Source: Tabrizicola sp.
GTDB taxonomy: Bacteria; Pseudomonadota; Alphaproteobacteria; Rhodobacterales; Rhodobacteraceae
Direction of reading: 5' to 3'
DNA length: 64,000 nt
Assembly: GCF_030694085.1 (NCBI RefSeq)
Contig: NZ_JAUXZE010000046.1
Location: forward strand, 62,001-126,000
Shown here: piece by piece, positions 7,607 through 15,376 of the stretch
How the letters are laid out: each line of letters starts with the position of its first letter
Position numbering within the stretch: position 1 is the first letter of the stretch
Notes under the pieces: generated by a model
The model's input: the letters and a program-made list of their open reading frames with translations, nothing else
Told to the model about the DNA's origin: nothing
The model's database searches: none
Position numbers and translations under genes: made by a program

Positions 7607-8388
7607 TTGGTCAGACACCTTATGATACGGAGAGCGTCATATCCCATCATCGCGTAGCCCGCCACGGGCAGCCATCGACCTGCTGCCGCGCCGACGCCTG
7701 CTGTCTTCGGCCAAGGCCATCGTGCGCTTGGAGTGTAGACAGGTTTTGGTAGGCGTTGCGGAAGCAAGGTTCTCAGGGCACTACTGAGAATCGACGTGCC
7801 TTTTGTTGCGCCAGAGAATTTGGCTCGCGTTGGACCGGCTGCTGCACTCCCATCAGCTGCACTAGCACCGGCAAATGCGCTTAGAAGATCAGAGTTCCAA
7901 AGTGGTGTGCAAGGCCCGCAACCCGCTTCATCCTCCAGGTAATCAGCCCATTGGTTAAGTAGATACCCCAACACGGCGCCGCCCGCTGCAACAGCTGCTG
8001 CCGCACACCACGGGCACTCGCCGGTCGGGTCTGTGAGCATCATGGGCGATTGGCGAACGTAGCCGTAGACCGACGCCCCATCGATCAGCCCCAGCGGGTC
8101 GGCCTGGAGGTACCGCCCCGTCGTCGGGTCGTAGTCGCGCATCCAGTTCTGGTGGAGGCCGGATTCGCTCTGGAACCACTGGCCGGGGAAGCGGGCGGAG
8201 GGGGGGCGCTCTGGTGGAGGTGTGGACGCCGCCGAAGGGGTGAGGCGCGCCCGGACGGCCTTCCAGTGGAAGGACGTCAGCGCCGAACGCCCGAGCACGC
8301 TTGCGAGGGCCGGGGTGGCGGTCCAGGTTTTGACTCCGCTGCCGTTGGTGGCGAAGACCGGGCGGTCGATGTGACAGGCCACTGACGA
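7603..8388 (-). pseudogene. Rhs core fragment 2 with orphan C-terminal tip
   Basis: An open minus-strand frame with Rhs core end motifs: RPVFATNGSGVKTWTA, SARFPGQWFQSESG, LHQNWMRDYDPTTGRYLQAD, then GLIDGASVYGYVRQSP and LTDPTGE. After this lies a roughly 140-residue variable tip with AAAAVAAGGAVLGYLL, paired cysteines (CGPC) and a hydrophobic end (GRWLPVAGYAMMGYD). The large N-terminal Rhs body is absent: upstream is only an inverted repeat and a hairpin, so there is no credible start and the piece is an orphan tip. An insert with a CCAGTGG palindrome puts PFGGVHTST out of frame, but a second indel restores the frame. Toxin activity of the tip is unknown; I recognise no nuclease or deaminase motif. 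Confidence 0.68.
8254..8278. repeat. CCTTCCAGTGGAAGG palindromic mini-element
   Basis: A near-perfect palindrome (arms GACG and CCTTCCA against TGGAAGG and CGTC, one mismatch pair) at the place in Rhs fragment 2 where fragment 1 carries the 6777-6797 palindrome. Sequence differs but symmetry is retained. Confidence 0.55.
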
Positions 8389-8454
8389 AGGCGGCCAGAG
8401 CGCCTTCGATGACCGCGGCCCCCGAACCCGTCGGGCGTGCTCGGGCGTTCGGCG
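8281..8454. repeat. Inverted repeat pair around the Rhs fragment 2 start
   Basis: The 20 nt at 8281-8300 are perfectly repeated in inverse orientation at 8435-8454. Looser similarity continues: the plus strand from 8435 to about 8494 resembles the minus strand from 8300 down to about 8245, through TTGG and GGRCGCGCCT. A roughly 60-nt unit is therefore present once in each Rhs fragment and once inverted here. Confidence 0.65.
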
Positions 8455-8521
8455 TTGATGCCTGCTATTGGATGTCGTCGGGACGCGCCTGATCGGGATC
8501 GCAATCAGCCCCCACCCCCAT

Positions 8522-8544
8522 CCCCTCCCCACGAGGGGAAGGGG
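8522..8544. terminator. CCCCTCCCC hairpin downstream of the S1 protease
   Basis: Imperfect hairpin CCCCTCCCC/GGGGAAGGGG with an ACGA loop, 24 nt beyond the protease stop (minus strand). It resembles the TCCCTCTCCC hairpin at 51968-51992, including the C-rich flank. No U-tract follows. Confidence 0.4.
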
Positions 8545-8567
8545 AGGCACCGGGAATGGCGTTGTGC

Positions 8568-9614
8568 CTACGGGTTCGCCGCGATGGTCTGGTTCAGCCA
8601 GGGGACGAATTTCGAGATGTCGGTGTAGGCGGAGAAGAGCGCGGTTTCCTCGCAGCCGCGGCCTGTCGTGGCCGACAATCCCCAGCTGACGATGCCGGCC
8701 TGGATGTAGCCGCCTCCGTCCACGGGCACGACCAGCGGACCGCCGCTGTCGCCGTTGCAGGAGGTCTTGCCGCCCTCGAAGGTGCCGGAGCAGATCATGT
8801 TTTCGCTGACCGGCTTCGGGGCGCGGGCGATAAGGTCATCCCAGATCGCGTAGGCGTCGGTTTCCGCAAGGCCGAGTGTCTGGACGGCGTAGCCGAAGCC
8901 GCCTGCGGCATCCTGGGCGCGGGCTTCCAGCATGGCGGTGTTGCACAGCTCTCGGTCGAGGACCTGGATCTGGGCCTGGCGCAGTTCGGGCGAGGGTTGT
9001 GCGCCCTCTTGCAGACCCCAGCCGGTGACGATGGTGGTGACGCCCTGCTTGTTCAGAAGGTCACCGTATTCGGCGTCGGGGACCTCGACTGTCTGGTAGG
9101 GCACCTGCGGCGCGCGGGAAAGCTTGATCAGCGCGATGTCGAAGTCGAACTGGGTGCCGGAGTAGGACGGGTGGCGGAAGATCGCTTCGGCGGGGATCAG
9201 GTCGCCGGAGCCGGGCACAAGGGTGTTGGTGCCGACGAGGACCGAGACCTCGGACGGGGCGAGGTCGGCGAAGCTGCCGTCGTCCTTCGGCATGTGGATG
9301 CAGTGGGCGGCGGTCAGGACCCAGCGGTCCAGCACCATCGAGCCGCCGCAGAATTGGGACTCGGTCCCGACAGGCGCGCCGCCGATCAGCAGGGCGACCT
9401 GCCAGGGCCAGGCACCTTGCGCGGCAACCTCGCCGCCGATGACCTTGGCACCAGACTGTTCTGCCGTCTTGCCGCGTTCAGCCTTGGCCCCTGATTTGGC
9501 ATAGGCGAAGGGAGAGGCGGTGACCGGGTCGGGGGGGGCGAATTGCGCCTCCTCGGCCAGCGCGGGGGCGGCGAGAAGGAGGGCAAGGGCGGCGGGAAGG
9601 AACCGGGACGACAT
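8568..9614 (-). CDS. Secreted trypsin-fold (S1A) serine protease, zymogen-like
   Basis: A 348-residue protein with signal peptide (cleavage near ALA-EE, residue 20), a roughly 37-residue propeptide, and an S1A protease domain. Catalytic residues are His104 (TAAHC), Asp159 (DFDIAL) and Ser290 (GDSGGP). VIGG at 58-61 after Lys57 matches the activation-cleavage site of trypsin-type zymogens. The residue equivalent to trypsin Asp189 is Thr284 (KTSCNGDSGG), so classic Arg/Lys specificity is not expected. Several cysteines could form disulfides in the periplasm or outside. The ATG directly follows the caspase 1 stop (TGAATG), so they are co-translated. Confidence 0.9.
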   Translation of the reverse strand: MSSRFLPAALALLLAAPALAEEAQFAPPDPVTASPFAYAKSGAKAERGKTAEQSGAKVIGGEVAAQGAWPWQVALLIGGAPVGTESQFCGGSMVLDRWVLTAAHCIHMPKDDGSFADLAPSEVSVLVGTNTLVPGSGDLIPAEAIFRHPSYSGTQFDFDIALIKLSRAPQVPYQTVEVPDAEYGDLLNKQGVTTIVTGWGLQEGAQPSPELRQAQIQVLDRELCNTAMLEARAQDAAGGFGYAVQTLGLAETDAYAIWDDLIARAPKPVSENMICSGTFEGGKTSCNGDSGGPLVVPVDGGGYIQAGIVSWGLSATTGRGCEETALFSAYTDISKFVPWLNQTIAANP

Positions 9615-11588
9615 TCAGTTCTCCATCGTGGCGGGGGCGGTGTCCCCGGGGGTCAGGCGCACCACCTGGCGCAGCATCGTCAGTGGCGCGGGTTTCAGGG
9701 TGAAGCCCCGGCTGGTGGCGTCGGGGTCGAGGCGGGTTTCCAGCCAGGCGGTCATCGGATCGGGCGGCGTGGCGCGGGTGGTGTCGGTGCTGGCCAGCCG
9801 GGTGAGGTCGACGCGGGGCGCGTCTGGGCTTGCGGGGACGGCGAGGACCCAGATCTCTTCCAGCCCGGCGCTGCTGCCGGGTTCGATCTGCAGTCCGACG
9901 CGGGCGCTTTCGCCGGGGGCGAGGCGATTGGACAGGTTCTGCGCGGGCCAGATCGGCTGGACCCGGAAATCGGCGGTGAAGTAGAGGACCGAGACGTCCT
10001 GGGCGGCTCCGCCGGTGTTGGTGAGCGTAAGCCAGAGCTGGTCGCAGGGGGCGACGGCTTGCGCCGGGTCGAAGGGGGTGGCCTCCGCGACCTTGTCGCA
10101 GGCGCCGGTTGCGGCGCGGCGGTCGATGGACATGCTCAGCGGGGCTTTGCCGGTAAGGCTGCGACCCGTAGCCCCGGCGAGGACGGCGCGAAGTCGGAGG
10201 CCGTGGGCGGCTTGCTCCAAGGTGCGGGCCACGGCATCCGCCTCGGTCTCGCCAGGTTCCAGGCGGATGCGGGGGGTCGAGCCGGGACCTTCGGGGTCAA
10301 GGACGCCGTCCGCGCTTGCGAGGGCGACGGTGCCCTCGGTCAGGATCGGGATCAGGTCGGGGTTCAGGCCGGGGTTCTGGCCGGGGTTCTGGCCGGGCTC
10401 GGGAAGGGTAACGGTCCAGGCGGTGTAGTCCTGCCCGTCGTCGGAGTGGGCGCGGACCGGGGCGGCAAGGACAAGGGGCGCGGGCGGCGGACTGGCGACC
10501 AATTCGGCCCAGAGGGCGGTGGCAGGGGGCGGCGCGGAAAAGCTGGCGGTGCGGGCGGTGACATGGGCAAGGGTCAGGTGTGCGAGGGGATCGCCGCCGC
10601 TGGGGGCGGCGTAAAGGGCGAGTTCGGCACCGCCGGCGAGGCCGTGCAGAAGGCCCGCATCAAGGGTGCCGTCCTTCACCGGGAAGCGGTCGGTCGCGCT
10701 GGCGGTGCCGAAGACGGCGGCGGTCAGGAGCGGGCCTTCGCCGTCGGGCATCTGGCGGGCGGGGCCTTGCACCATCGCCTCGGTGGTGGCGGCAAGGAGT
10801 TGCGCCCAGCTGGCGTCGGGGGCGTCGCGCAGGGTTTGTGCAAGCCGCAGGGTGAATTCGCCGTGCCAGGTGCCGTCGGCCATCGGATACTCGAAAGACC
10901 GCTGGTCGGACTGCGAGGAGTAGAGGAAGACGAAATCCCCGCTTAACGGCGCGCCGGGGGTGCCCGCGATCGGGGTGACGTCGTCGGGGATGCCAAGCAG
11001 GCCTTCGTCGATGACCTTGGGCACCCCCTGCCCTGCCACGGCCCGAAAGCCGGTGGCGGAGTGGCAGGCGTCGATCAGGCCGATCACCTGCACGCCCTTT
11101 GACAGGGTTGCCTGCGCCCAGGACTGCAGTTCGTCGTCGAGGATGGCGTTTTCGACAGCACCGATCGCGCCCTTCCAGCCTGCGGCGTCGGCGGGCAGGA
11201 GGAGTTCATCGTAGCCGCCGCCTTCGTCGCCGGACAGGTCGGGGGCCTGCGCGCCGTGGCCGGAGAAGAAGAAGACCACGGTGTCGCCTTTGGCGGAGGC
11301 CCGGGCGGTGGCCTTCAGGGCATCGAGGATTGCGCTGCGGGTCGGCTGGCCGGTCTGGGTGCCCGTGGGCAGGCCGGTGGGATCGGAGGCCAGGACGGTG
11401 ATCTGCGCGGCGTTGACGCCACGGGCGATCAGCGTCTCGGCCATCAGGCGGGCGTCGTTCGACGGGCCGTTCAGGTCGGCGTCGAGGGTGAGGTAGTCGG
11501 AGACACCGACGATGACCGCCCGGATCTCGGCATGGGCCGGCGCCAGGGTCGCCATGGAAATCGCAAGTGAGAAGAGGACCGTGCGCAT
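9615..11588 (-). CDS. Secreted caspase-like protease (orthocaspase) 1
   Basis: A 657-residue peptidase C14-family protein with signal peptide (AHA-E, residue 20). The p20-like domain starts at RAVIVGVSDY and has catalytic His111 (FFFSGHG) and Cys175 (LIDACHS). A second half (about residues 320-640) contains the NTGGAAQDVSVLYFTADF segment shared with caspase 2 and resembling DUF4384-type domains. Known metacaspases and orthocaspases prefer Arg/Lys at P1; that this one does is inference. It abuts the S1 protease gene. The promoter carries TGAC-N4-TTTGTCA (11641-11655), 52 nt upstream. A short tandem repeat encodes GQNPGQNPGLNP. The signal peptide sets it apart from cytoplasmic immune caspases. 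Confidence 0.88.
   Translation of the reverse strand: MRTVLFSLAISMATLAPAHAEIRAVIVGVSDYLTLDADLNGPSNDARLMAETLIARGVNAAQITVLASDPTGLPTGTQTGQPTRSAILDALKATARASAKGDTVVFFFSGHGAQAPDLSGDEGGGYDELLLPADAAGWKGAIGAVENAILDDELQSWAQATLSKGVQVIGLIDACHSATGFRAVAGQGVPKVIDEGLLGIPDDVTPIAGTPGAPLSGDFVFLYSSQSDQRSFEYPMADGTWHGEFTLRLAQTLRDAPDASWAQLLAATTEAMVQGPARQMPDGEGPLLTAAVFGTASATDRFPVKDGTLDAGLLHGLAGGAELALYAAPSGGDPLAHLTLAHVTARTASFSAPPPATALWAELVASPPPAPLVLAAPVRAHSDDGQDYTAWTVTLPEPGQNPGQNPGLNPDLIPILTEGTVALASADGVLDPEGPGSTPRIRLEPGETEADAVARTLEQAAHGLRLRAVLAGATGRSLTGKAPLSMSIDRRAATGACDKVAEATPFDPAQAVAPCDQLWLTLTNTGGAAQDVSVLYFTADFRVQPIWPAQNLSNRLAPGESARVGLQIEPGSSAGLEEIWVLAVPASPDAPRVDLTRLASTDTTRATPPDPMTAWLETRLDPDATSRGFTLKPAPLTMLRQVVRLTPGDTAPATMEN
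10358..10396. repeat. Three tandem 12-nt units inside caspase 1
   Basis: About three consecutive units of GGGGTTCTGGCC and variants, encoding the Pro/Gly/Asn-rich linker GQNPGQNPGLNP. Likely a flexible spacer prone to copy-number change. Confidence 0.6.
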
Positions 11589-11640
11589 GATGCCGGCAGA
11601 TTACCTTGGGTGCGGCATCTCACAAGGGGTGCTTCGCGGG

Positions 11641-11655
11641 TGACGTGATTTGTCA
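11641..11655. promoter_or_regulatory. TGAC-N4-TTTGTCA site upstream of caspase 1
   Basis: TGACGTGATTTGTCA, an inverted repeat (TGAC/GTCA) 52 nt upstream of the caspase 1 start. With its flanking TG it matches the site at 39076-39090 at 15 of 17 bases, and the minus strand of 16753-16767 in TGAC and TTTGTCA. All three lie in promoter regions of the caspase/PPC-like genes. Confidence 0.6.
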
Positions 11656-11706
11656 TGCCCAGCGGCGGCTTTCGAATTGAGCGCTGACGCGCAAGCCTTT
11701 TGTCTC

Positions 11707-11735
11707 GCCGCTTTGCGTGAAGGACGCAAAGCGGC
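11707..11735. terminator. 12-bp hairpin between patatin and caspase 1 genes
   Basis: A perfect 12-bp stem (11707-11718/11724-11735) with a GAAGG loop. On the minus strand it lies about 125 nt after the patatin stop and is preceded by a CAAATATCCC sequence (around 11752) also seen before the hairpins at 36994 and 60665. It probably separates the patatin operon from the caspase 1 transcript. Confidence 0.6.
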
Positions 11736-11858
11736 TCGGGTTTTGCCTCCGGCGGGGATATTTGGGCAAACGTGAAAGGAGGGGGGGTGTTCAGGCGGTG
11801 CGGCGGTGGCGCCTGCGAGTGGAGTGGCGCGGTTCAGGGGCAGGACCAGGGGGTCCGG

Positions 11859-13286
11859 TCAGTTGAGGGGCGTCACGCGGCGACCTCCGGCGGCGATGCC
11901 GGTCTGGATGCGGGTTTCGATCGGGTTGGCGCCGAGCGAGGCGAGAAAGCCGTTGAATTCGGGCGTCGCGCGGGTGGCCTGGCGGCCGGCTTCAATGACC
12001 ATGTCGACTTGAGAGGTCGGGAGTTTGAGGCGGGTCGGGACGGCGTCAAGCTGGTCGCGCGTCGCCTTTGGCAGCGAGGCGAAACTGGCCTCGCCGACGA
12101 AAAGCTTCACATCCTTGCAGTCCCAGCCCTGCGTGCTGCCGCGCAGTCTGCGGACCTCTGCCAGCGGCAGGGCGCAGCGCCATTCGATGAGTTCGGCTTC
12201 CCACAGGCGCAATTCCCCGCGCATGGAATCGTAGCCGGAGCGCGAGGCGGCGGACATGGCGGATGTGGCGATGGACATGGCAAGGTTGACGCCTCCGGGG
12301 CCTTCGACGCGACGGGTCCAGTCGTAGTCCTTGTCGACGCCGGCATTGGCGACGAGGAACAGCATCCGTTTCAGCTTGACGGCTTCCTGAGCAGTCAGGG
12401 GCGCGTAGGGGACCTGGGCGCGGGCGCGTTCGACGGCAAGGCCCGTGGTGCCGAAGTTGTCGGTGATGCCGCCGTCGAGGAGTTTGACGAACTTGACCTC
12501 CTCGGGGTTGGTGTAGCTTTCCAGGGCGCGGGCATGGGCGCGCATGGCGGCGGTGGCTTCGGGGTTGTAGCGGGCCGCCGTCAGCCAGTCGGGTTCGCGG
12601 TAGGTGCATTTGCCCTGGTGGGCCTTGAGCACGATGGGGGTGAAGACGAGGGGGAAGGCGGCGGAGGCGGCGACGGCTTCGGACAGCTTGACGCGCGAGA
12701 GGTCGGAACAGAGGGCGTCGAAGGTCTCCGGGGAAAACAGGAACGGCGTGTTGTTCGCCATGTCGGTGGCGTTGATCCAGGTCTTGATGTGGGATCGGCG
12801 CAGGTCGGCGAAGGTGGCGCCGTGGAACAGGGTCTCGTCAAGATAGCGGCCGAAGGTATCGCGGCCGTTGACGCCGCCGGCCACGCCCTTGGCGATGGTC
12901 AGCGGGTTCAGACCCGAGGTGGTCATATGGGTTTCGGCGTTGGTGATCAGGAATTTCTCGCGGAGCCCCGTGATGCCTTCGGGGCCCTTGAGGCCAAGCT
13001 GCGCGGCCATGACCGACCCGCCCGAGACGCCGGAGACGAGGTGGACGTTGTCGAGAAGCCCGTACGGAGTGCCGGTCTGCGCAGCCTGGAGTTCCTGCAG
13101 CATCCCGTAGGCGAAAGCCGTGGCGCGCATCCCGCCGCCGGAAAAGGCGAGGCCGATGTAAAGCTCGCCATCGCCGGGGGCCGGGTCGGAGAGGGGCGCG
13201 TTTTCGCCCTGCAGGGGCTGGTTCTGCGGCTGGTTCCAGGGGGCGCAGCCGAGGAGCAGGAGCAGGGGAAGGAGGGCGCGGCGCAT
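11859..13286 (-). CDS. Patatin-like phospholipase, predicted lipoprotein
   Basis: A 475-residue patatin-family protein. It starts MRRALLPLLLLLGCAPW, a lipoprotein signal with lipobox Cys14, so it should be membrane-anchored in the envelope. The oxyanion loop is FSGGGMR (49-54), the nucleophile Ser88 in GVSGG, and the dyad Asp271 in LLDGGITDN: a complete Ser-Asp catalytic dyad. ATG 13286 was chosen over a longer frame because only it yields a signal sequence. It lies 19 nt after the sensor kinase, as the last gene of the HtrA-regulator-kinase-patatin operon. A membrane-degrading lipase controlled by this two-component pair is the natural reading; the lipid substrate is unknown. Confidence 0.86.
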   Translation of the reverse strand: MRRALLPLLLLLGCAPWNQPQNQPLQGENAPLSDPAPGDGELYIGLAFSGGGMRATAFAYGMLQELQAAQTGTPYGLLDNVHLVSGVSGGSVMAAQLGLKGPEGITGLREKFLITNAETHMTTSGLNPLTIAKGVAGGVNGRDTFGRYLDETLFHGATFADLRRSHIKTWINATDMANNTPFLFSPETFDALCSDLSRVKLSEAVAASAAFPLVFTPIVLKAHQGKCTYREPDWLTAARYNPEATAAMRAHARALESYTNPEEVKFVKLLDGGITDNFGTTGLAVERARAQVPYAPLTAQEAVKLKRMLFLVANAGVDKDYDWTRRVEGPGGVNLAMSIATSAMSAASRSGYDSMRGELRLWEAELIEWRCALPLAEVRRLRGSTQGWDCKDVKLFVGEASFASLPKATRDQLDAVPTRLKLPTSQVDMVIEAGRQATRATPEFNGFLASLGANPIETRIQTGIAAGGRRVTPLN

Positions 13287-13305
13287 CTGGGGTCCGTGGT
13301 TCGGG

Positions 13306-14667
13306 TCAGTCCGATTGCTGCAACCTGGGCCAGCGGATTTCAAGCGTGAAACCCCTGGTCGTGGGCGGAAGCGTGAGGCGCGCGCCATGGCGGGCCGCGA
13401 TGGCGCGGACGAGGGCGAGGCCGAGGCCGTGGCCGGGGGTAGAACGGTCACGCTCGGCGCGGGTGAAGCGGTCGAAGGCCTCGGGTTTGAGATCGTCGGG
13501 CAGGCCGGGGCCGGTGTCGGCGACGCGCATCAGGATGCGGTCGGCGTCTGGGGCAAGGTCAAGGGTCAGGCGGTCACCGGGGGCGCAATACTTGATGGCG
13601 TTGTCCAGGAGGTTCGACAGGACCTGCGCGATGAGGTTGCGGTCGCCGAGGATGTGCAGGTCGGGGGTGATTTGTGCCTTGGTCAGCAGGCCCTTGTCCT
13701 CGGCGAGAGGGTCGTAGAGGTCCCAGACCTCGGTCGCGACGGCGGAGAGATCGACGGGGACAAGGCCGCCGCCGGTGCCTGCATCCGCTTCGGCGCGGCT
13801 GATGTCCAATAGGCTGTCGAACATGCGGATCGCCTGGCGCATTTCGGATTTCAGGTCGGCGGTGAGATCGTCCTGGCCTTCTATGCGGCTCAGCTTCTGG
13901 AGCATCCGGTTGAGGGGGGTGCGCAGTTCGTGGGCGATGGTGTCCGACAGCCGGTGCGTGGCGCGGTTGAGGTTCTCGATCCGGTCGAGCATGGCGTGGA
14001 CATGGGTTTCCAGAAGGCCAAATTCGTCGGCGGTGCGGATGCCGGGGAGACGGGCGTCGAGTTGGCCTTCGGCCACGCGGTCGGCGAGGGTGTTGATGCG
14101 GTTGATCCTGGTCATCACGCTGCGGGCGGCAAGCCAGCCGACAAGCGCGCCTGCGACGAGAAGGGCGCCGAGAAGGGCGAACATGCCACGTCGCAAGGCC
14201 GCGAGCGTGTCGTCCACCGGCTGCAGGCTGCGGGCGACGAGGAGCGGGAAGCCGCCTGGCAGGGTGCGGGCGACGGCGAGCCAGCGCGTGCCACCTTCGG
14301 TGAAGGTTGTGGGGTTTTCGCTGGTGAAGCCTTCGCCAGCGGGGGCGAGGTTGGCGGGCCACTCGGGGCGGGTTCCGGCAAGCGTCGCGCCGTTCCGGTC
14401 CAGAAGAAGCAGCATCTCCTCGCCCGTCGCGGCGGTGGCGCGGTAGTCGATCGCTTGCCGCAGCGCGATGATGCGGCGTTGGTCGTAAAGTGCGGCGAGG
14501 CCGTTGAGGTCGGCGGCCAGCAGGTCCTGCTGGGCGGACATCAGGCGGGATTCGACCAGGCGGTACTGCAGAACCATCGCGGACAGGGAGAGGATGGCCA
14601 CGGCCAGCGCCATTGCCGCTGCAAGGCGCAGGGTTGCGCGGGCGGCGATGGGCCTTGCTGTCGTCAC
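13306..14667 (-). CDS. Sensor histidine kinase of the caspase locus
   Basis: A 453-residue inner-membrane kinase: TM1 about 12-35, a periplasmic sensor region of about 120 residues without a recognised domain, TM2 about 162-182, HAMP, HisKA with phospho-accepting His246 (SDTIAHELRTP), and an HATPase domain with LLDNAIKY (N box), VADTGPGLP (G1) and GHGLGLAL (G2). The GTG start overlaps the response regulator stop (GTGA). As a cognate pair with the OmpR-type regulator it probably senses envelope conditions and controls the adjacent protease and lipase genes; the signal is unknown. Confidence 0.92.
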   Translation of the reverse strand: MTTARPIAARATLRLAAAMALAVAILSLSAMVLQYRLVESRLMSAQQDLLAADLNGLAALYDQRRIIALRQAIDYRATAATGEEMLLLLDRNGATLAGTRPEWPANLAPAGEGFTSENPTTFTEGGTRWLAVARTLPGGFPLLVARSLQPVDDTLAALRRGMFALLGALLVAGALVGWLAARSVMTRINRINTLADRVAEGQLDARLPGIRTADEFGLLETHVHAMLDRIENLNRATHRLSDTIAHELRTPLNRMLQKLSRIEGQDDLTADLKSEMRQAIRMFDSLLDISRAEADAGTGGGLVPVDLSAVATEVWDLYDPLAEDKGLLTKAQITPDLHILGDRNLIAQVLSNLLDNAIKYCAPGDRLTLDLAPDADRILMRVADTGPGLPDDLKPEAFDRFTRAERDRSTPGHGLGLALVRAIAARHGARLTLPPTTRGFTLEIRWPRLQQSD

Positions 14668-15353
14668 GCGGACGCCGGGAGGGGCGCGAAGATATAGCCC
14701 TCGCCCCGAGCGGTCTGGATCGCGGTCGCCCCGGCCTCTTCCAGCTTGCGGCGCAGGCGGCCGACGTGGACATCGACGACATTGGTGCCGGGGTCGAAGT
14801 GCAGGTTCCAGACGTTTTCCAGAAGCTGCATCCGGGTCACGACCTGGCCGGCGTTGCGGGCGAAAAAGGTGAGGAGTTCGAATTCCTTGGGGCTGGTCGG
14901 GACATGGGCGCGACGCACGTGGACAGTGCGGGCCTTGAGGCGGATTTCAAGGTCGCCGAAGGCGAGAAGGTCATTGTCGAGAACCTGGATCGTGCCCCGG
15001 CGCAGAAGGGCGCGGAGGCGGGCGCGAAGTTCCTCGGGCTCGAAGGGTTTCGGGAGATAGTCGTCTGCGCCCCTTTCCAGGCCTTCGACGCGGTTGGCGG
15101 CGCGACCGAGGGCGGAAAGGATCAGGATCAGCGCGGTAGAGCCGCCAGCGCGGATGCGGGCCATCGCGTCCACCCCGTCGCCGCCGGGAAGCATGCGGTC
15201 GAGGACGATAACCTTGTAGCTGTCGCCGGTGGCGGCTTCGATGCCTGCGGCGAGGGTGTCGCGGTGGTCGGTGGCGCAGCCCAGGGCCTCGGCCTCGGCG
15301 CGGACGGCGGCGGCGGTTTCGGGGTCGTCCTCGATGATCAGGATGCGGTCCAT
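14664..15353 (-). CDS. OmpR/PhoB-family response regulator
   Basis: A 229-residue regulator: receiver domain with acidic pair Asp9/Asp10, phospho-acceptor Asp52 (IVLDRMLPG), conserved Ser80 and Lys102 (PKPFEPEE), then a winged-helix DNA-binding domain (SPKEFELL, VVDVHVGRLRRKL). ATG 15353 is preceded by GCGAGG and begins exactly at the receiver (MDRILIIEDD), so it is preferred over an upstream TTG. It lies between the HtrA-like protease (23-nt gap) and its kinase. The inverted repeat in the operon promoter, TGAC-N4-TTTGTCA, is a candidate binding site. Confidence 0.92.
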   Translation of the reverse strand: MDRILIIEDDPETAAAVRAEAEALGCATDHRDTLAAGIEAATGDSYKVIVLDRMLPGGDGVDAMARIRAGGSTALILILSALGRAANRVEGLERGADDYLPKPFEPEELRARLRALLRRGTIQVLDNDLLAFGDLEIRLKARTVHVRRAHVPTSPKEFELLTFFARNAGQVVTRMQLLENVWNLHFDPGTNVVDVHVGRLRRKLEEAGATAIQTARGEGYIFAPLPASA

Positions 15354-15376
15354 GCCAAACCTCGCTTCGACGTCAT

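Noticed and set aside
8389..8550. N-terminal extension of Rhs fragment 2 (MPPLPLVGRGWGWG...)
   Set aside because: The extra residues come from the C-rich hairpin and the inverted repeat, not from Rhs core sequence, so it is not the true start of an rhs gene.
10358..10396. Tandem GQNP repeat in caspase 1 as a functional binding array
   Set aside because: Only three units of four residues; most simply a flexible linker.
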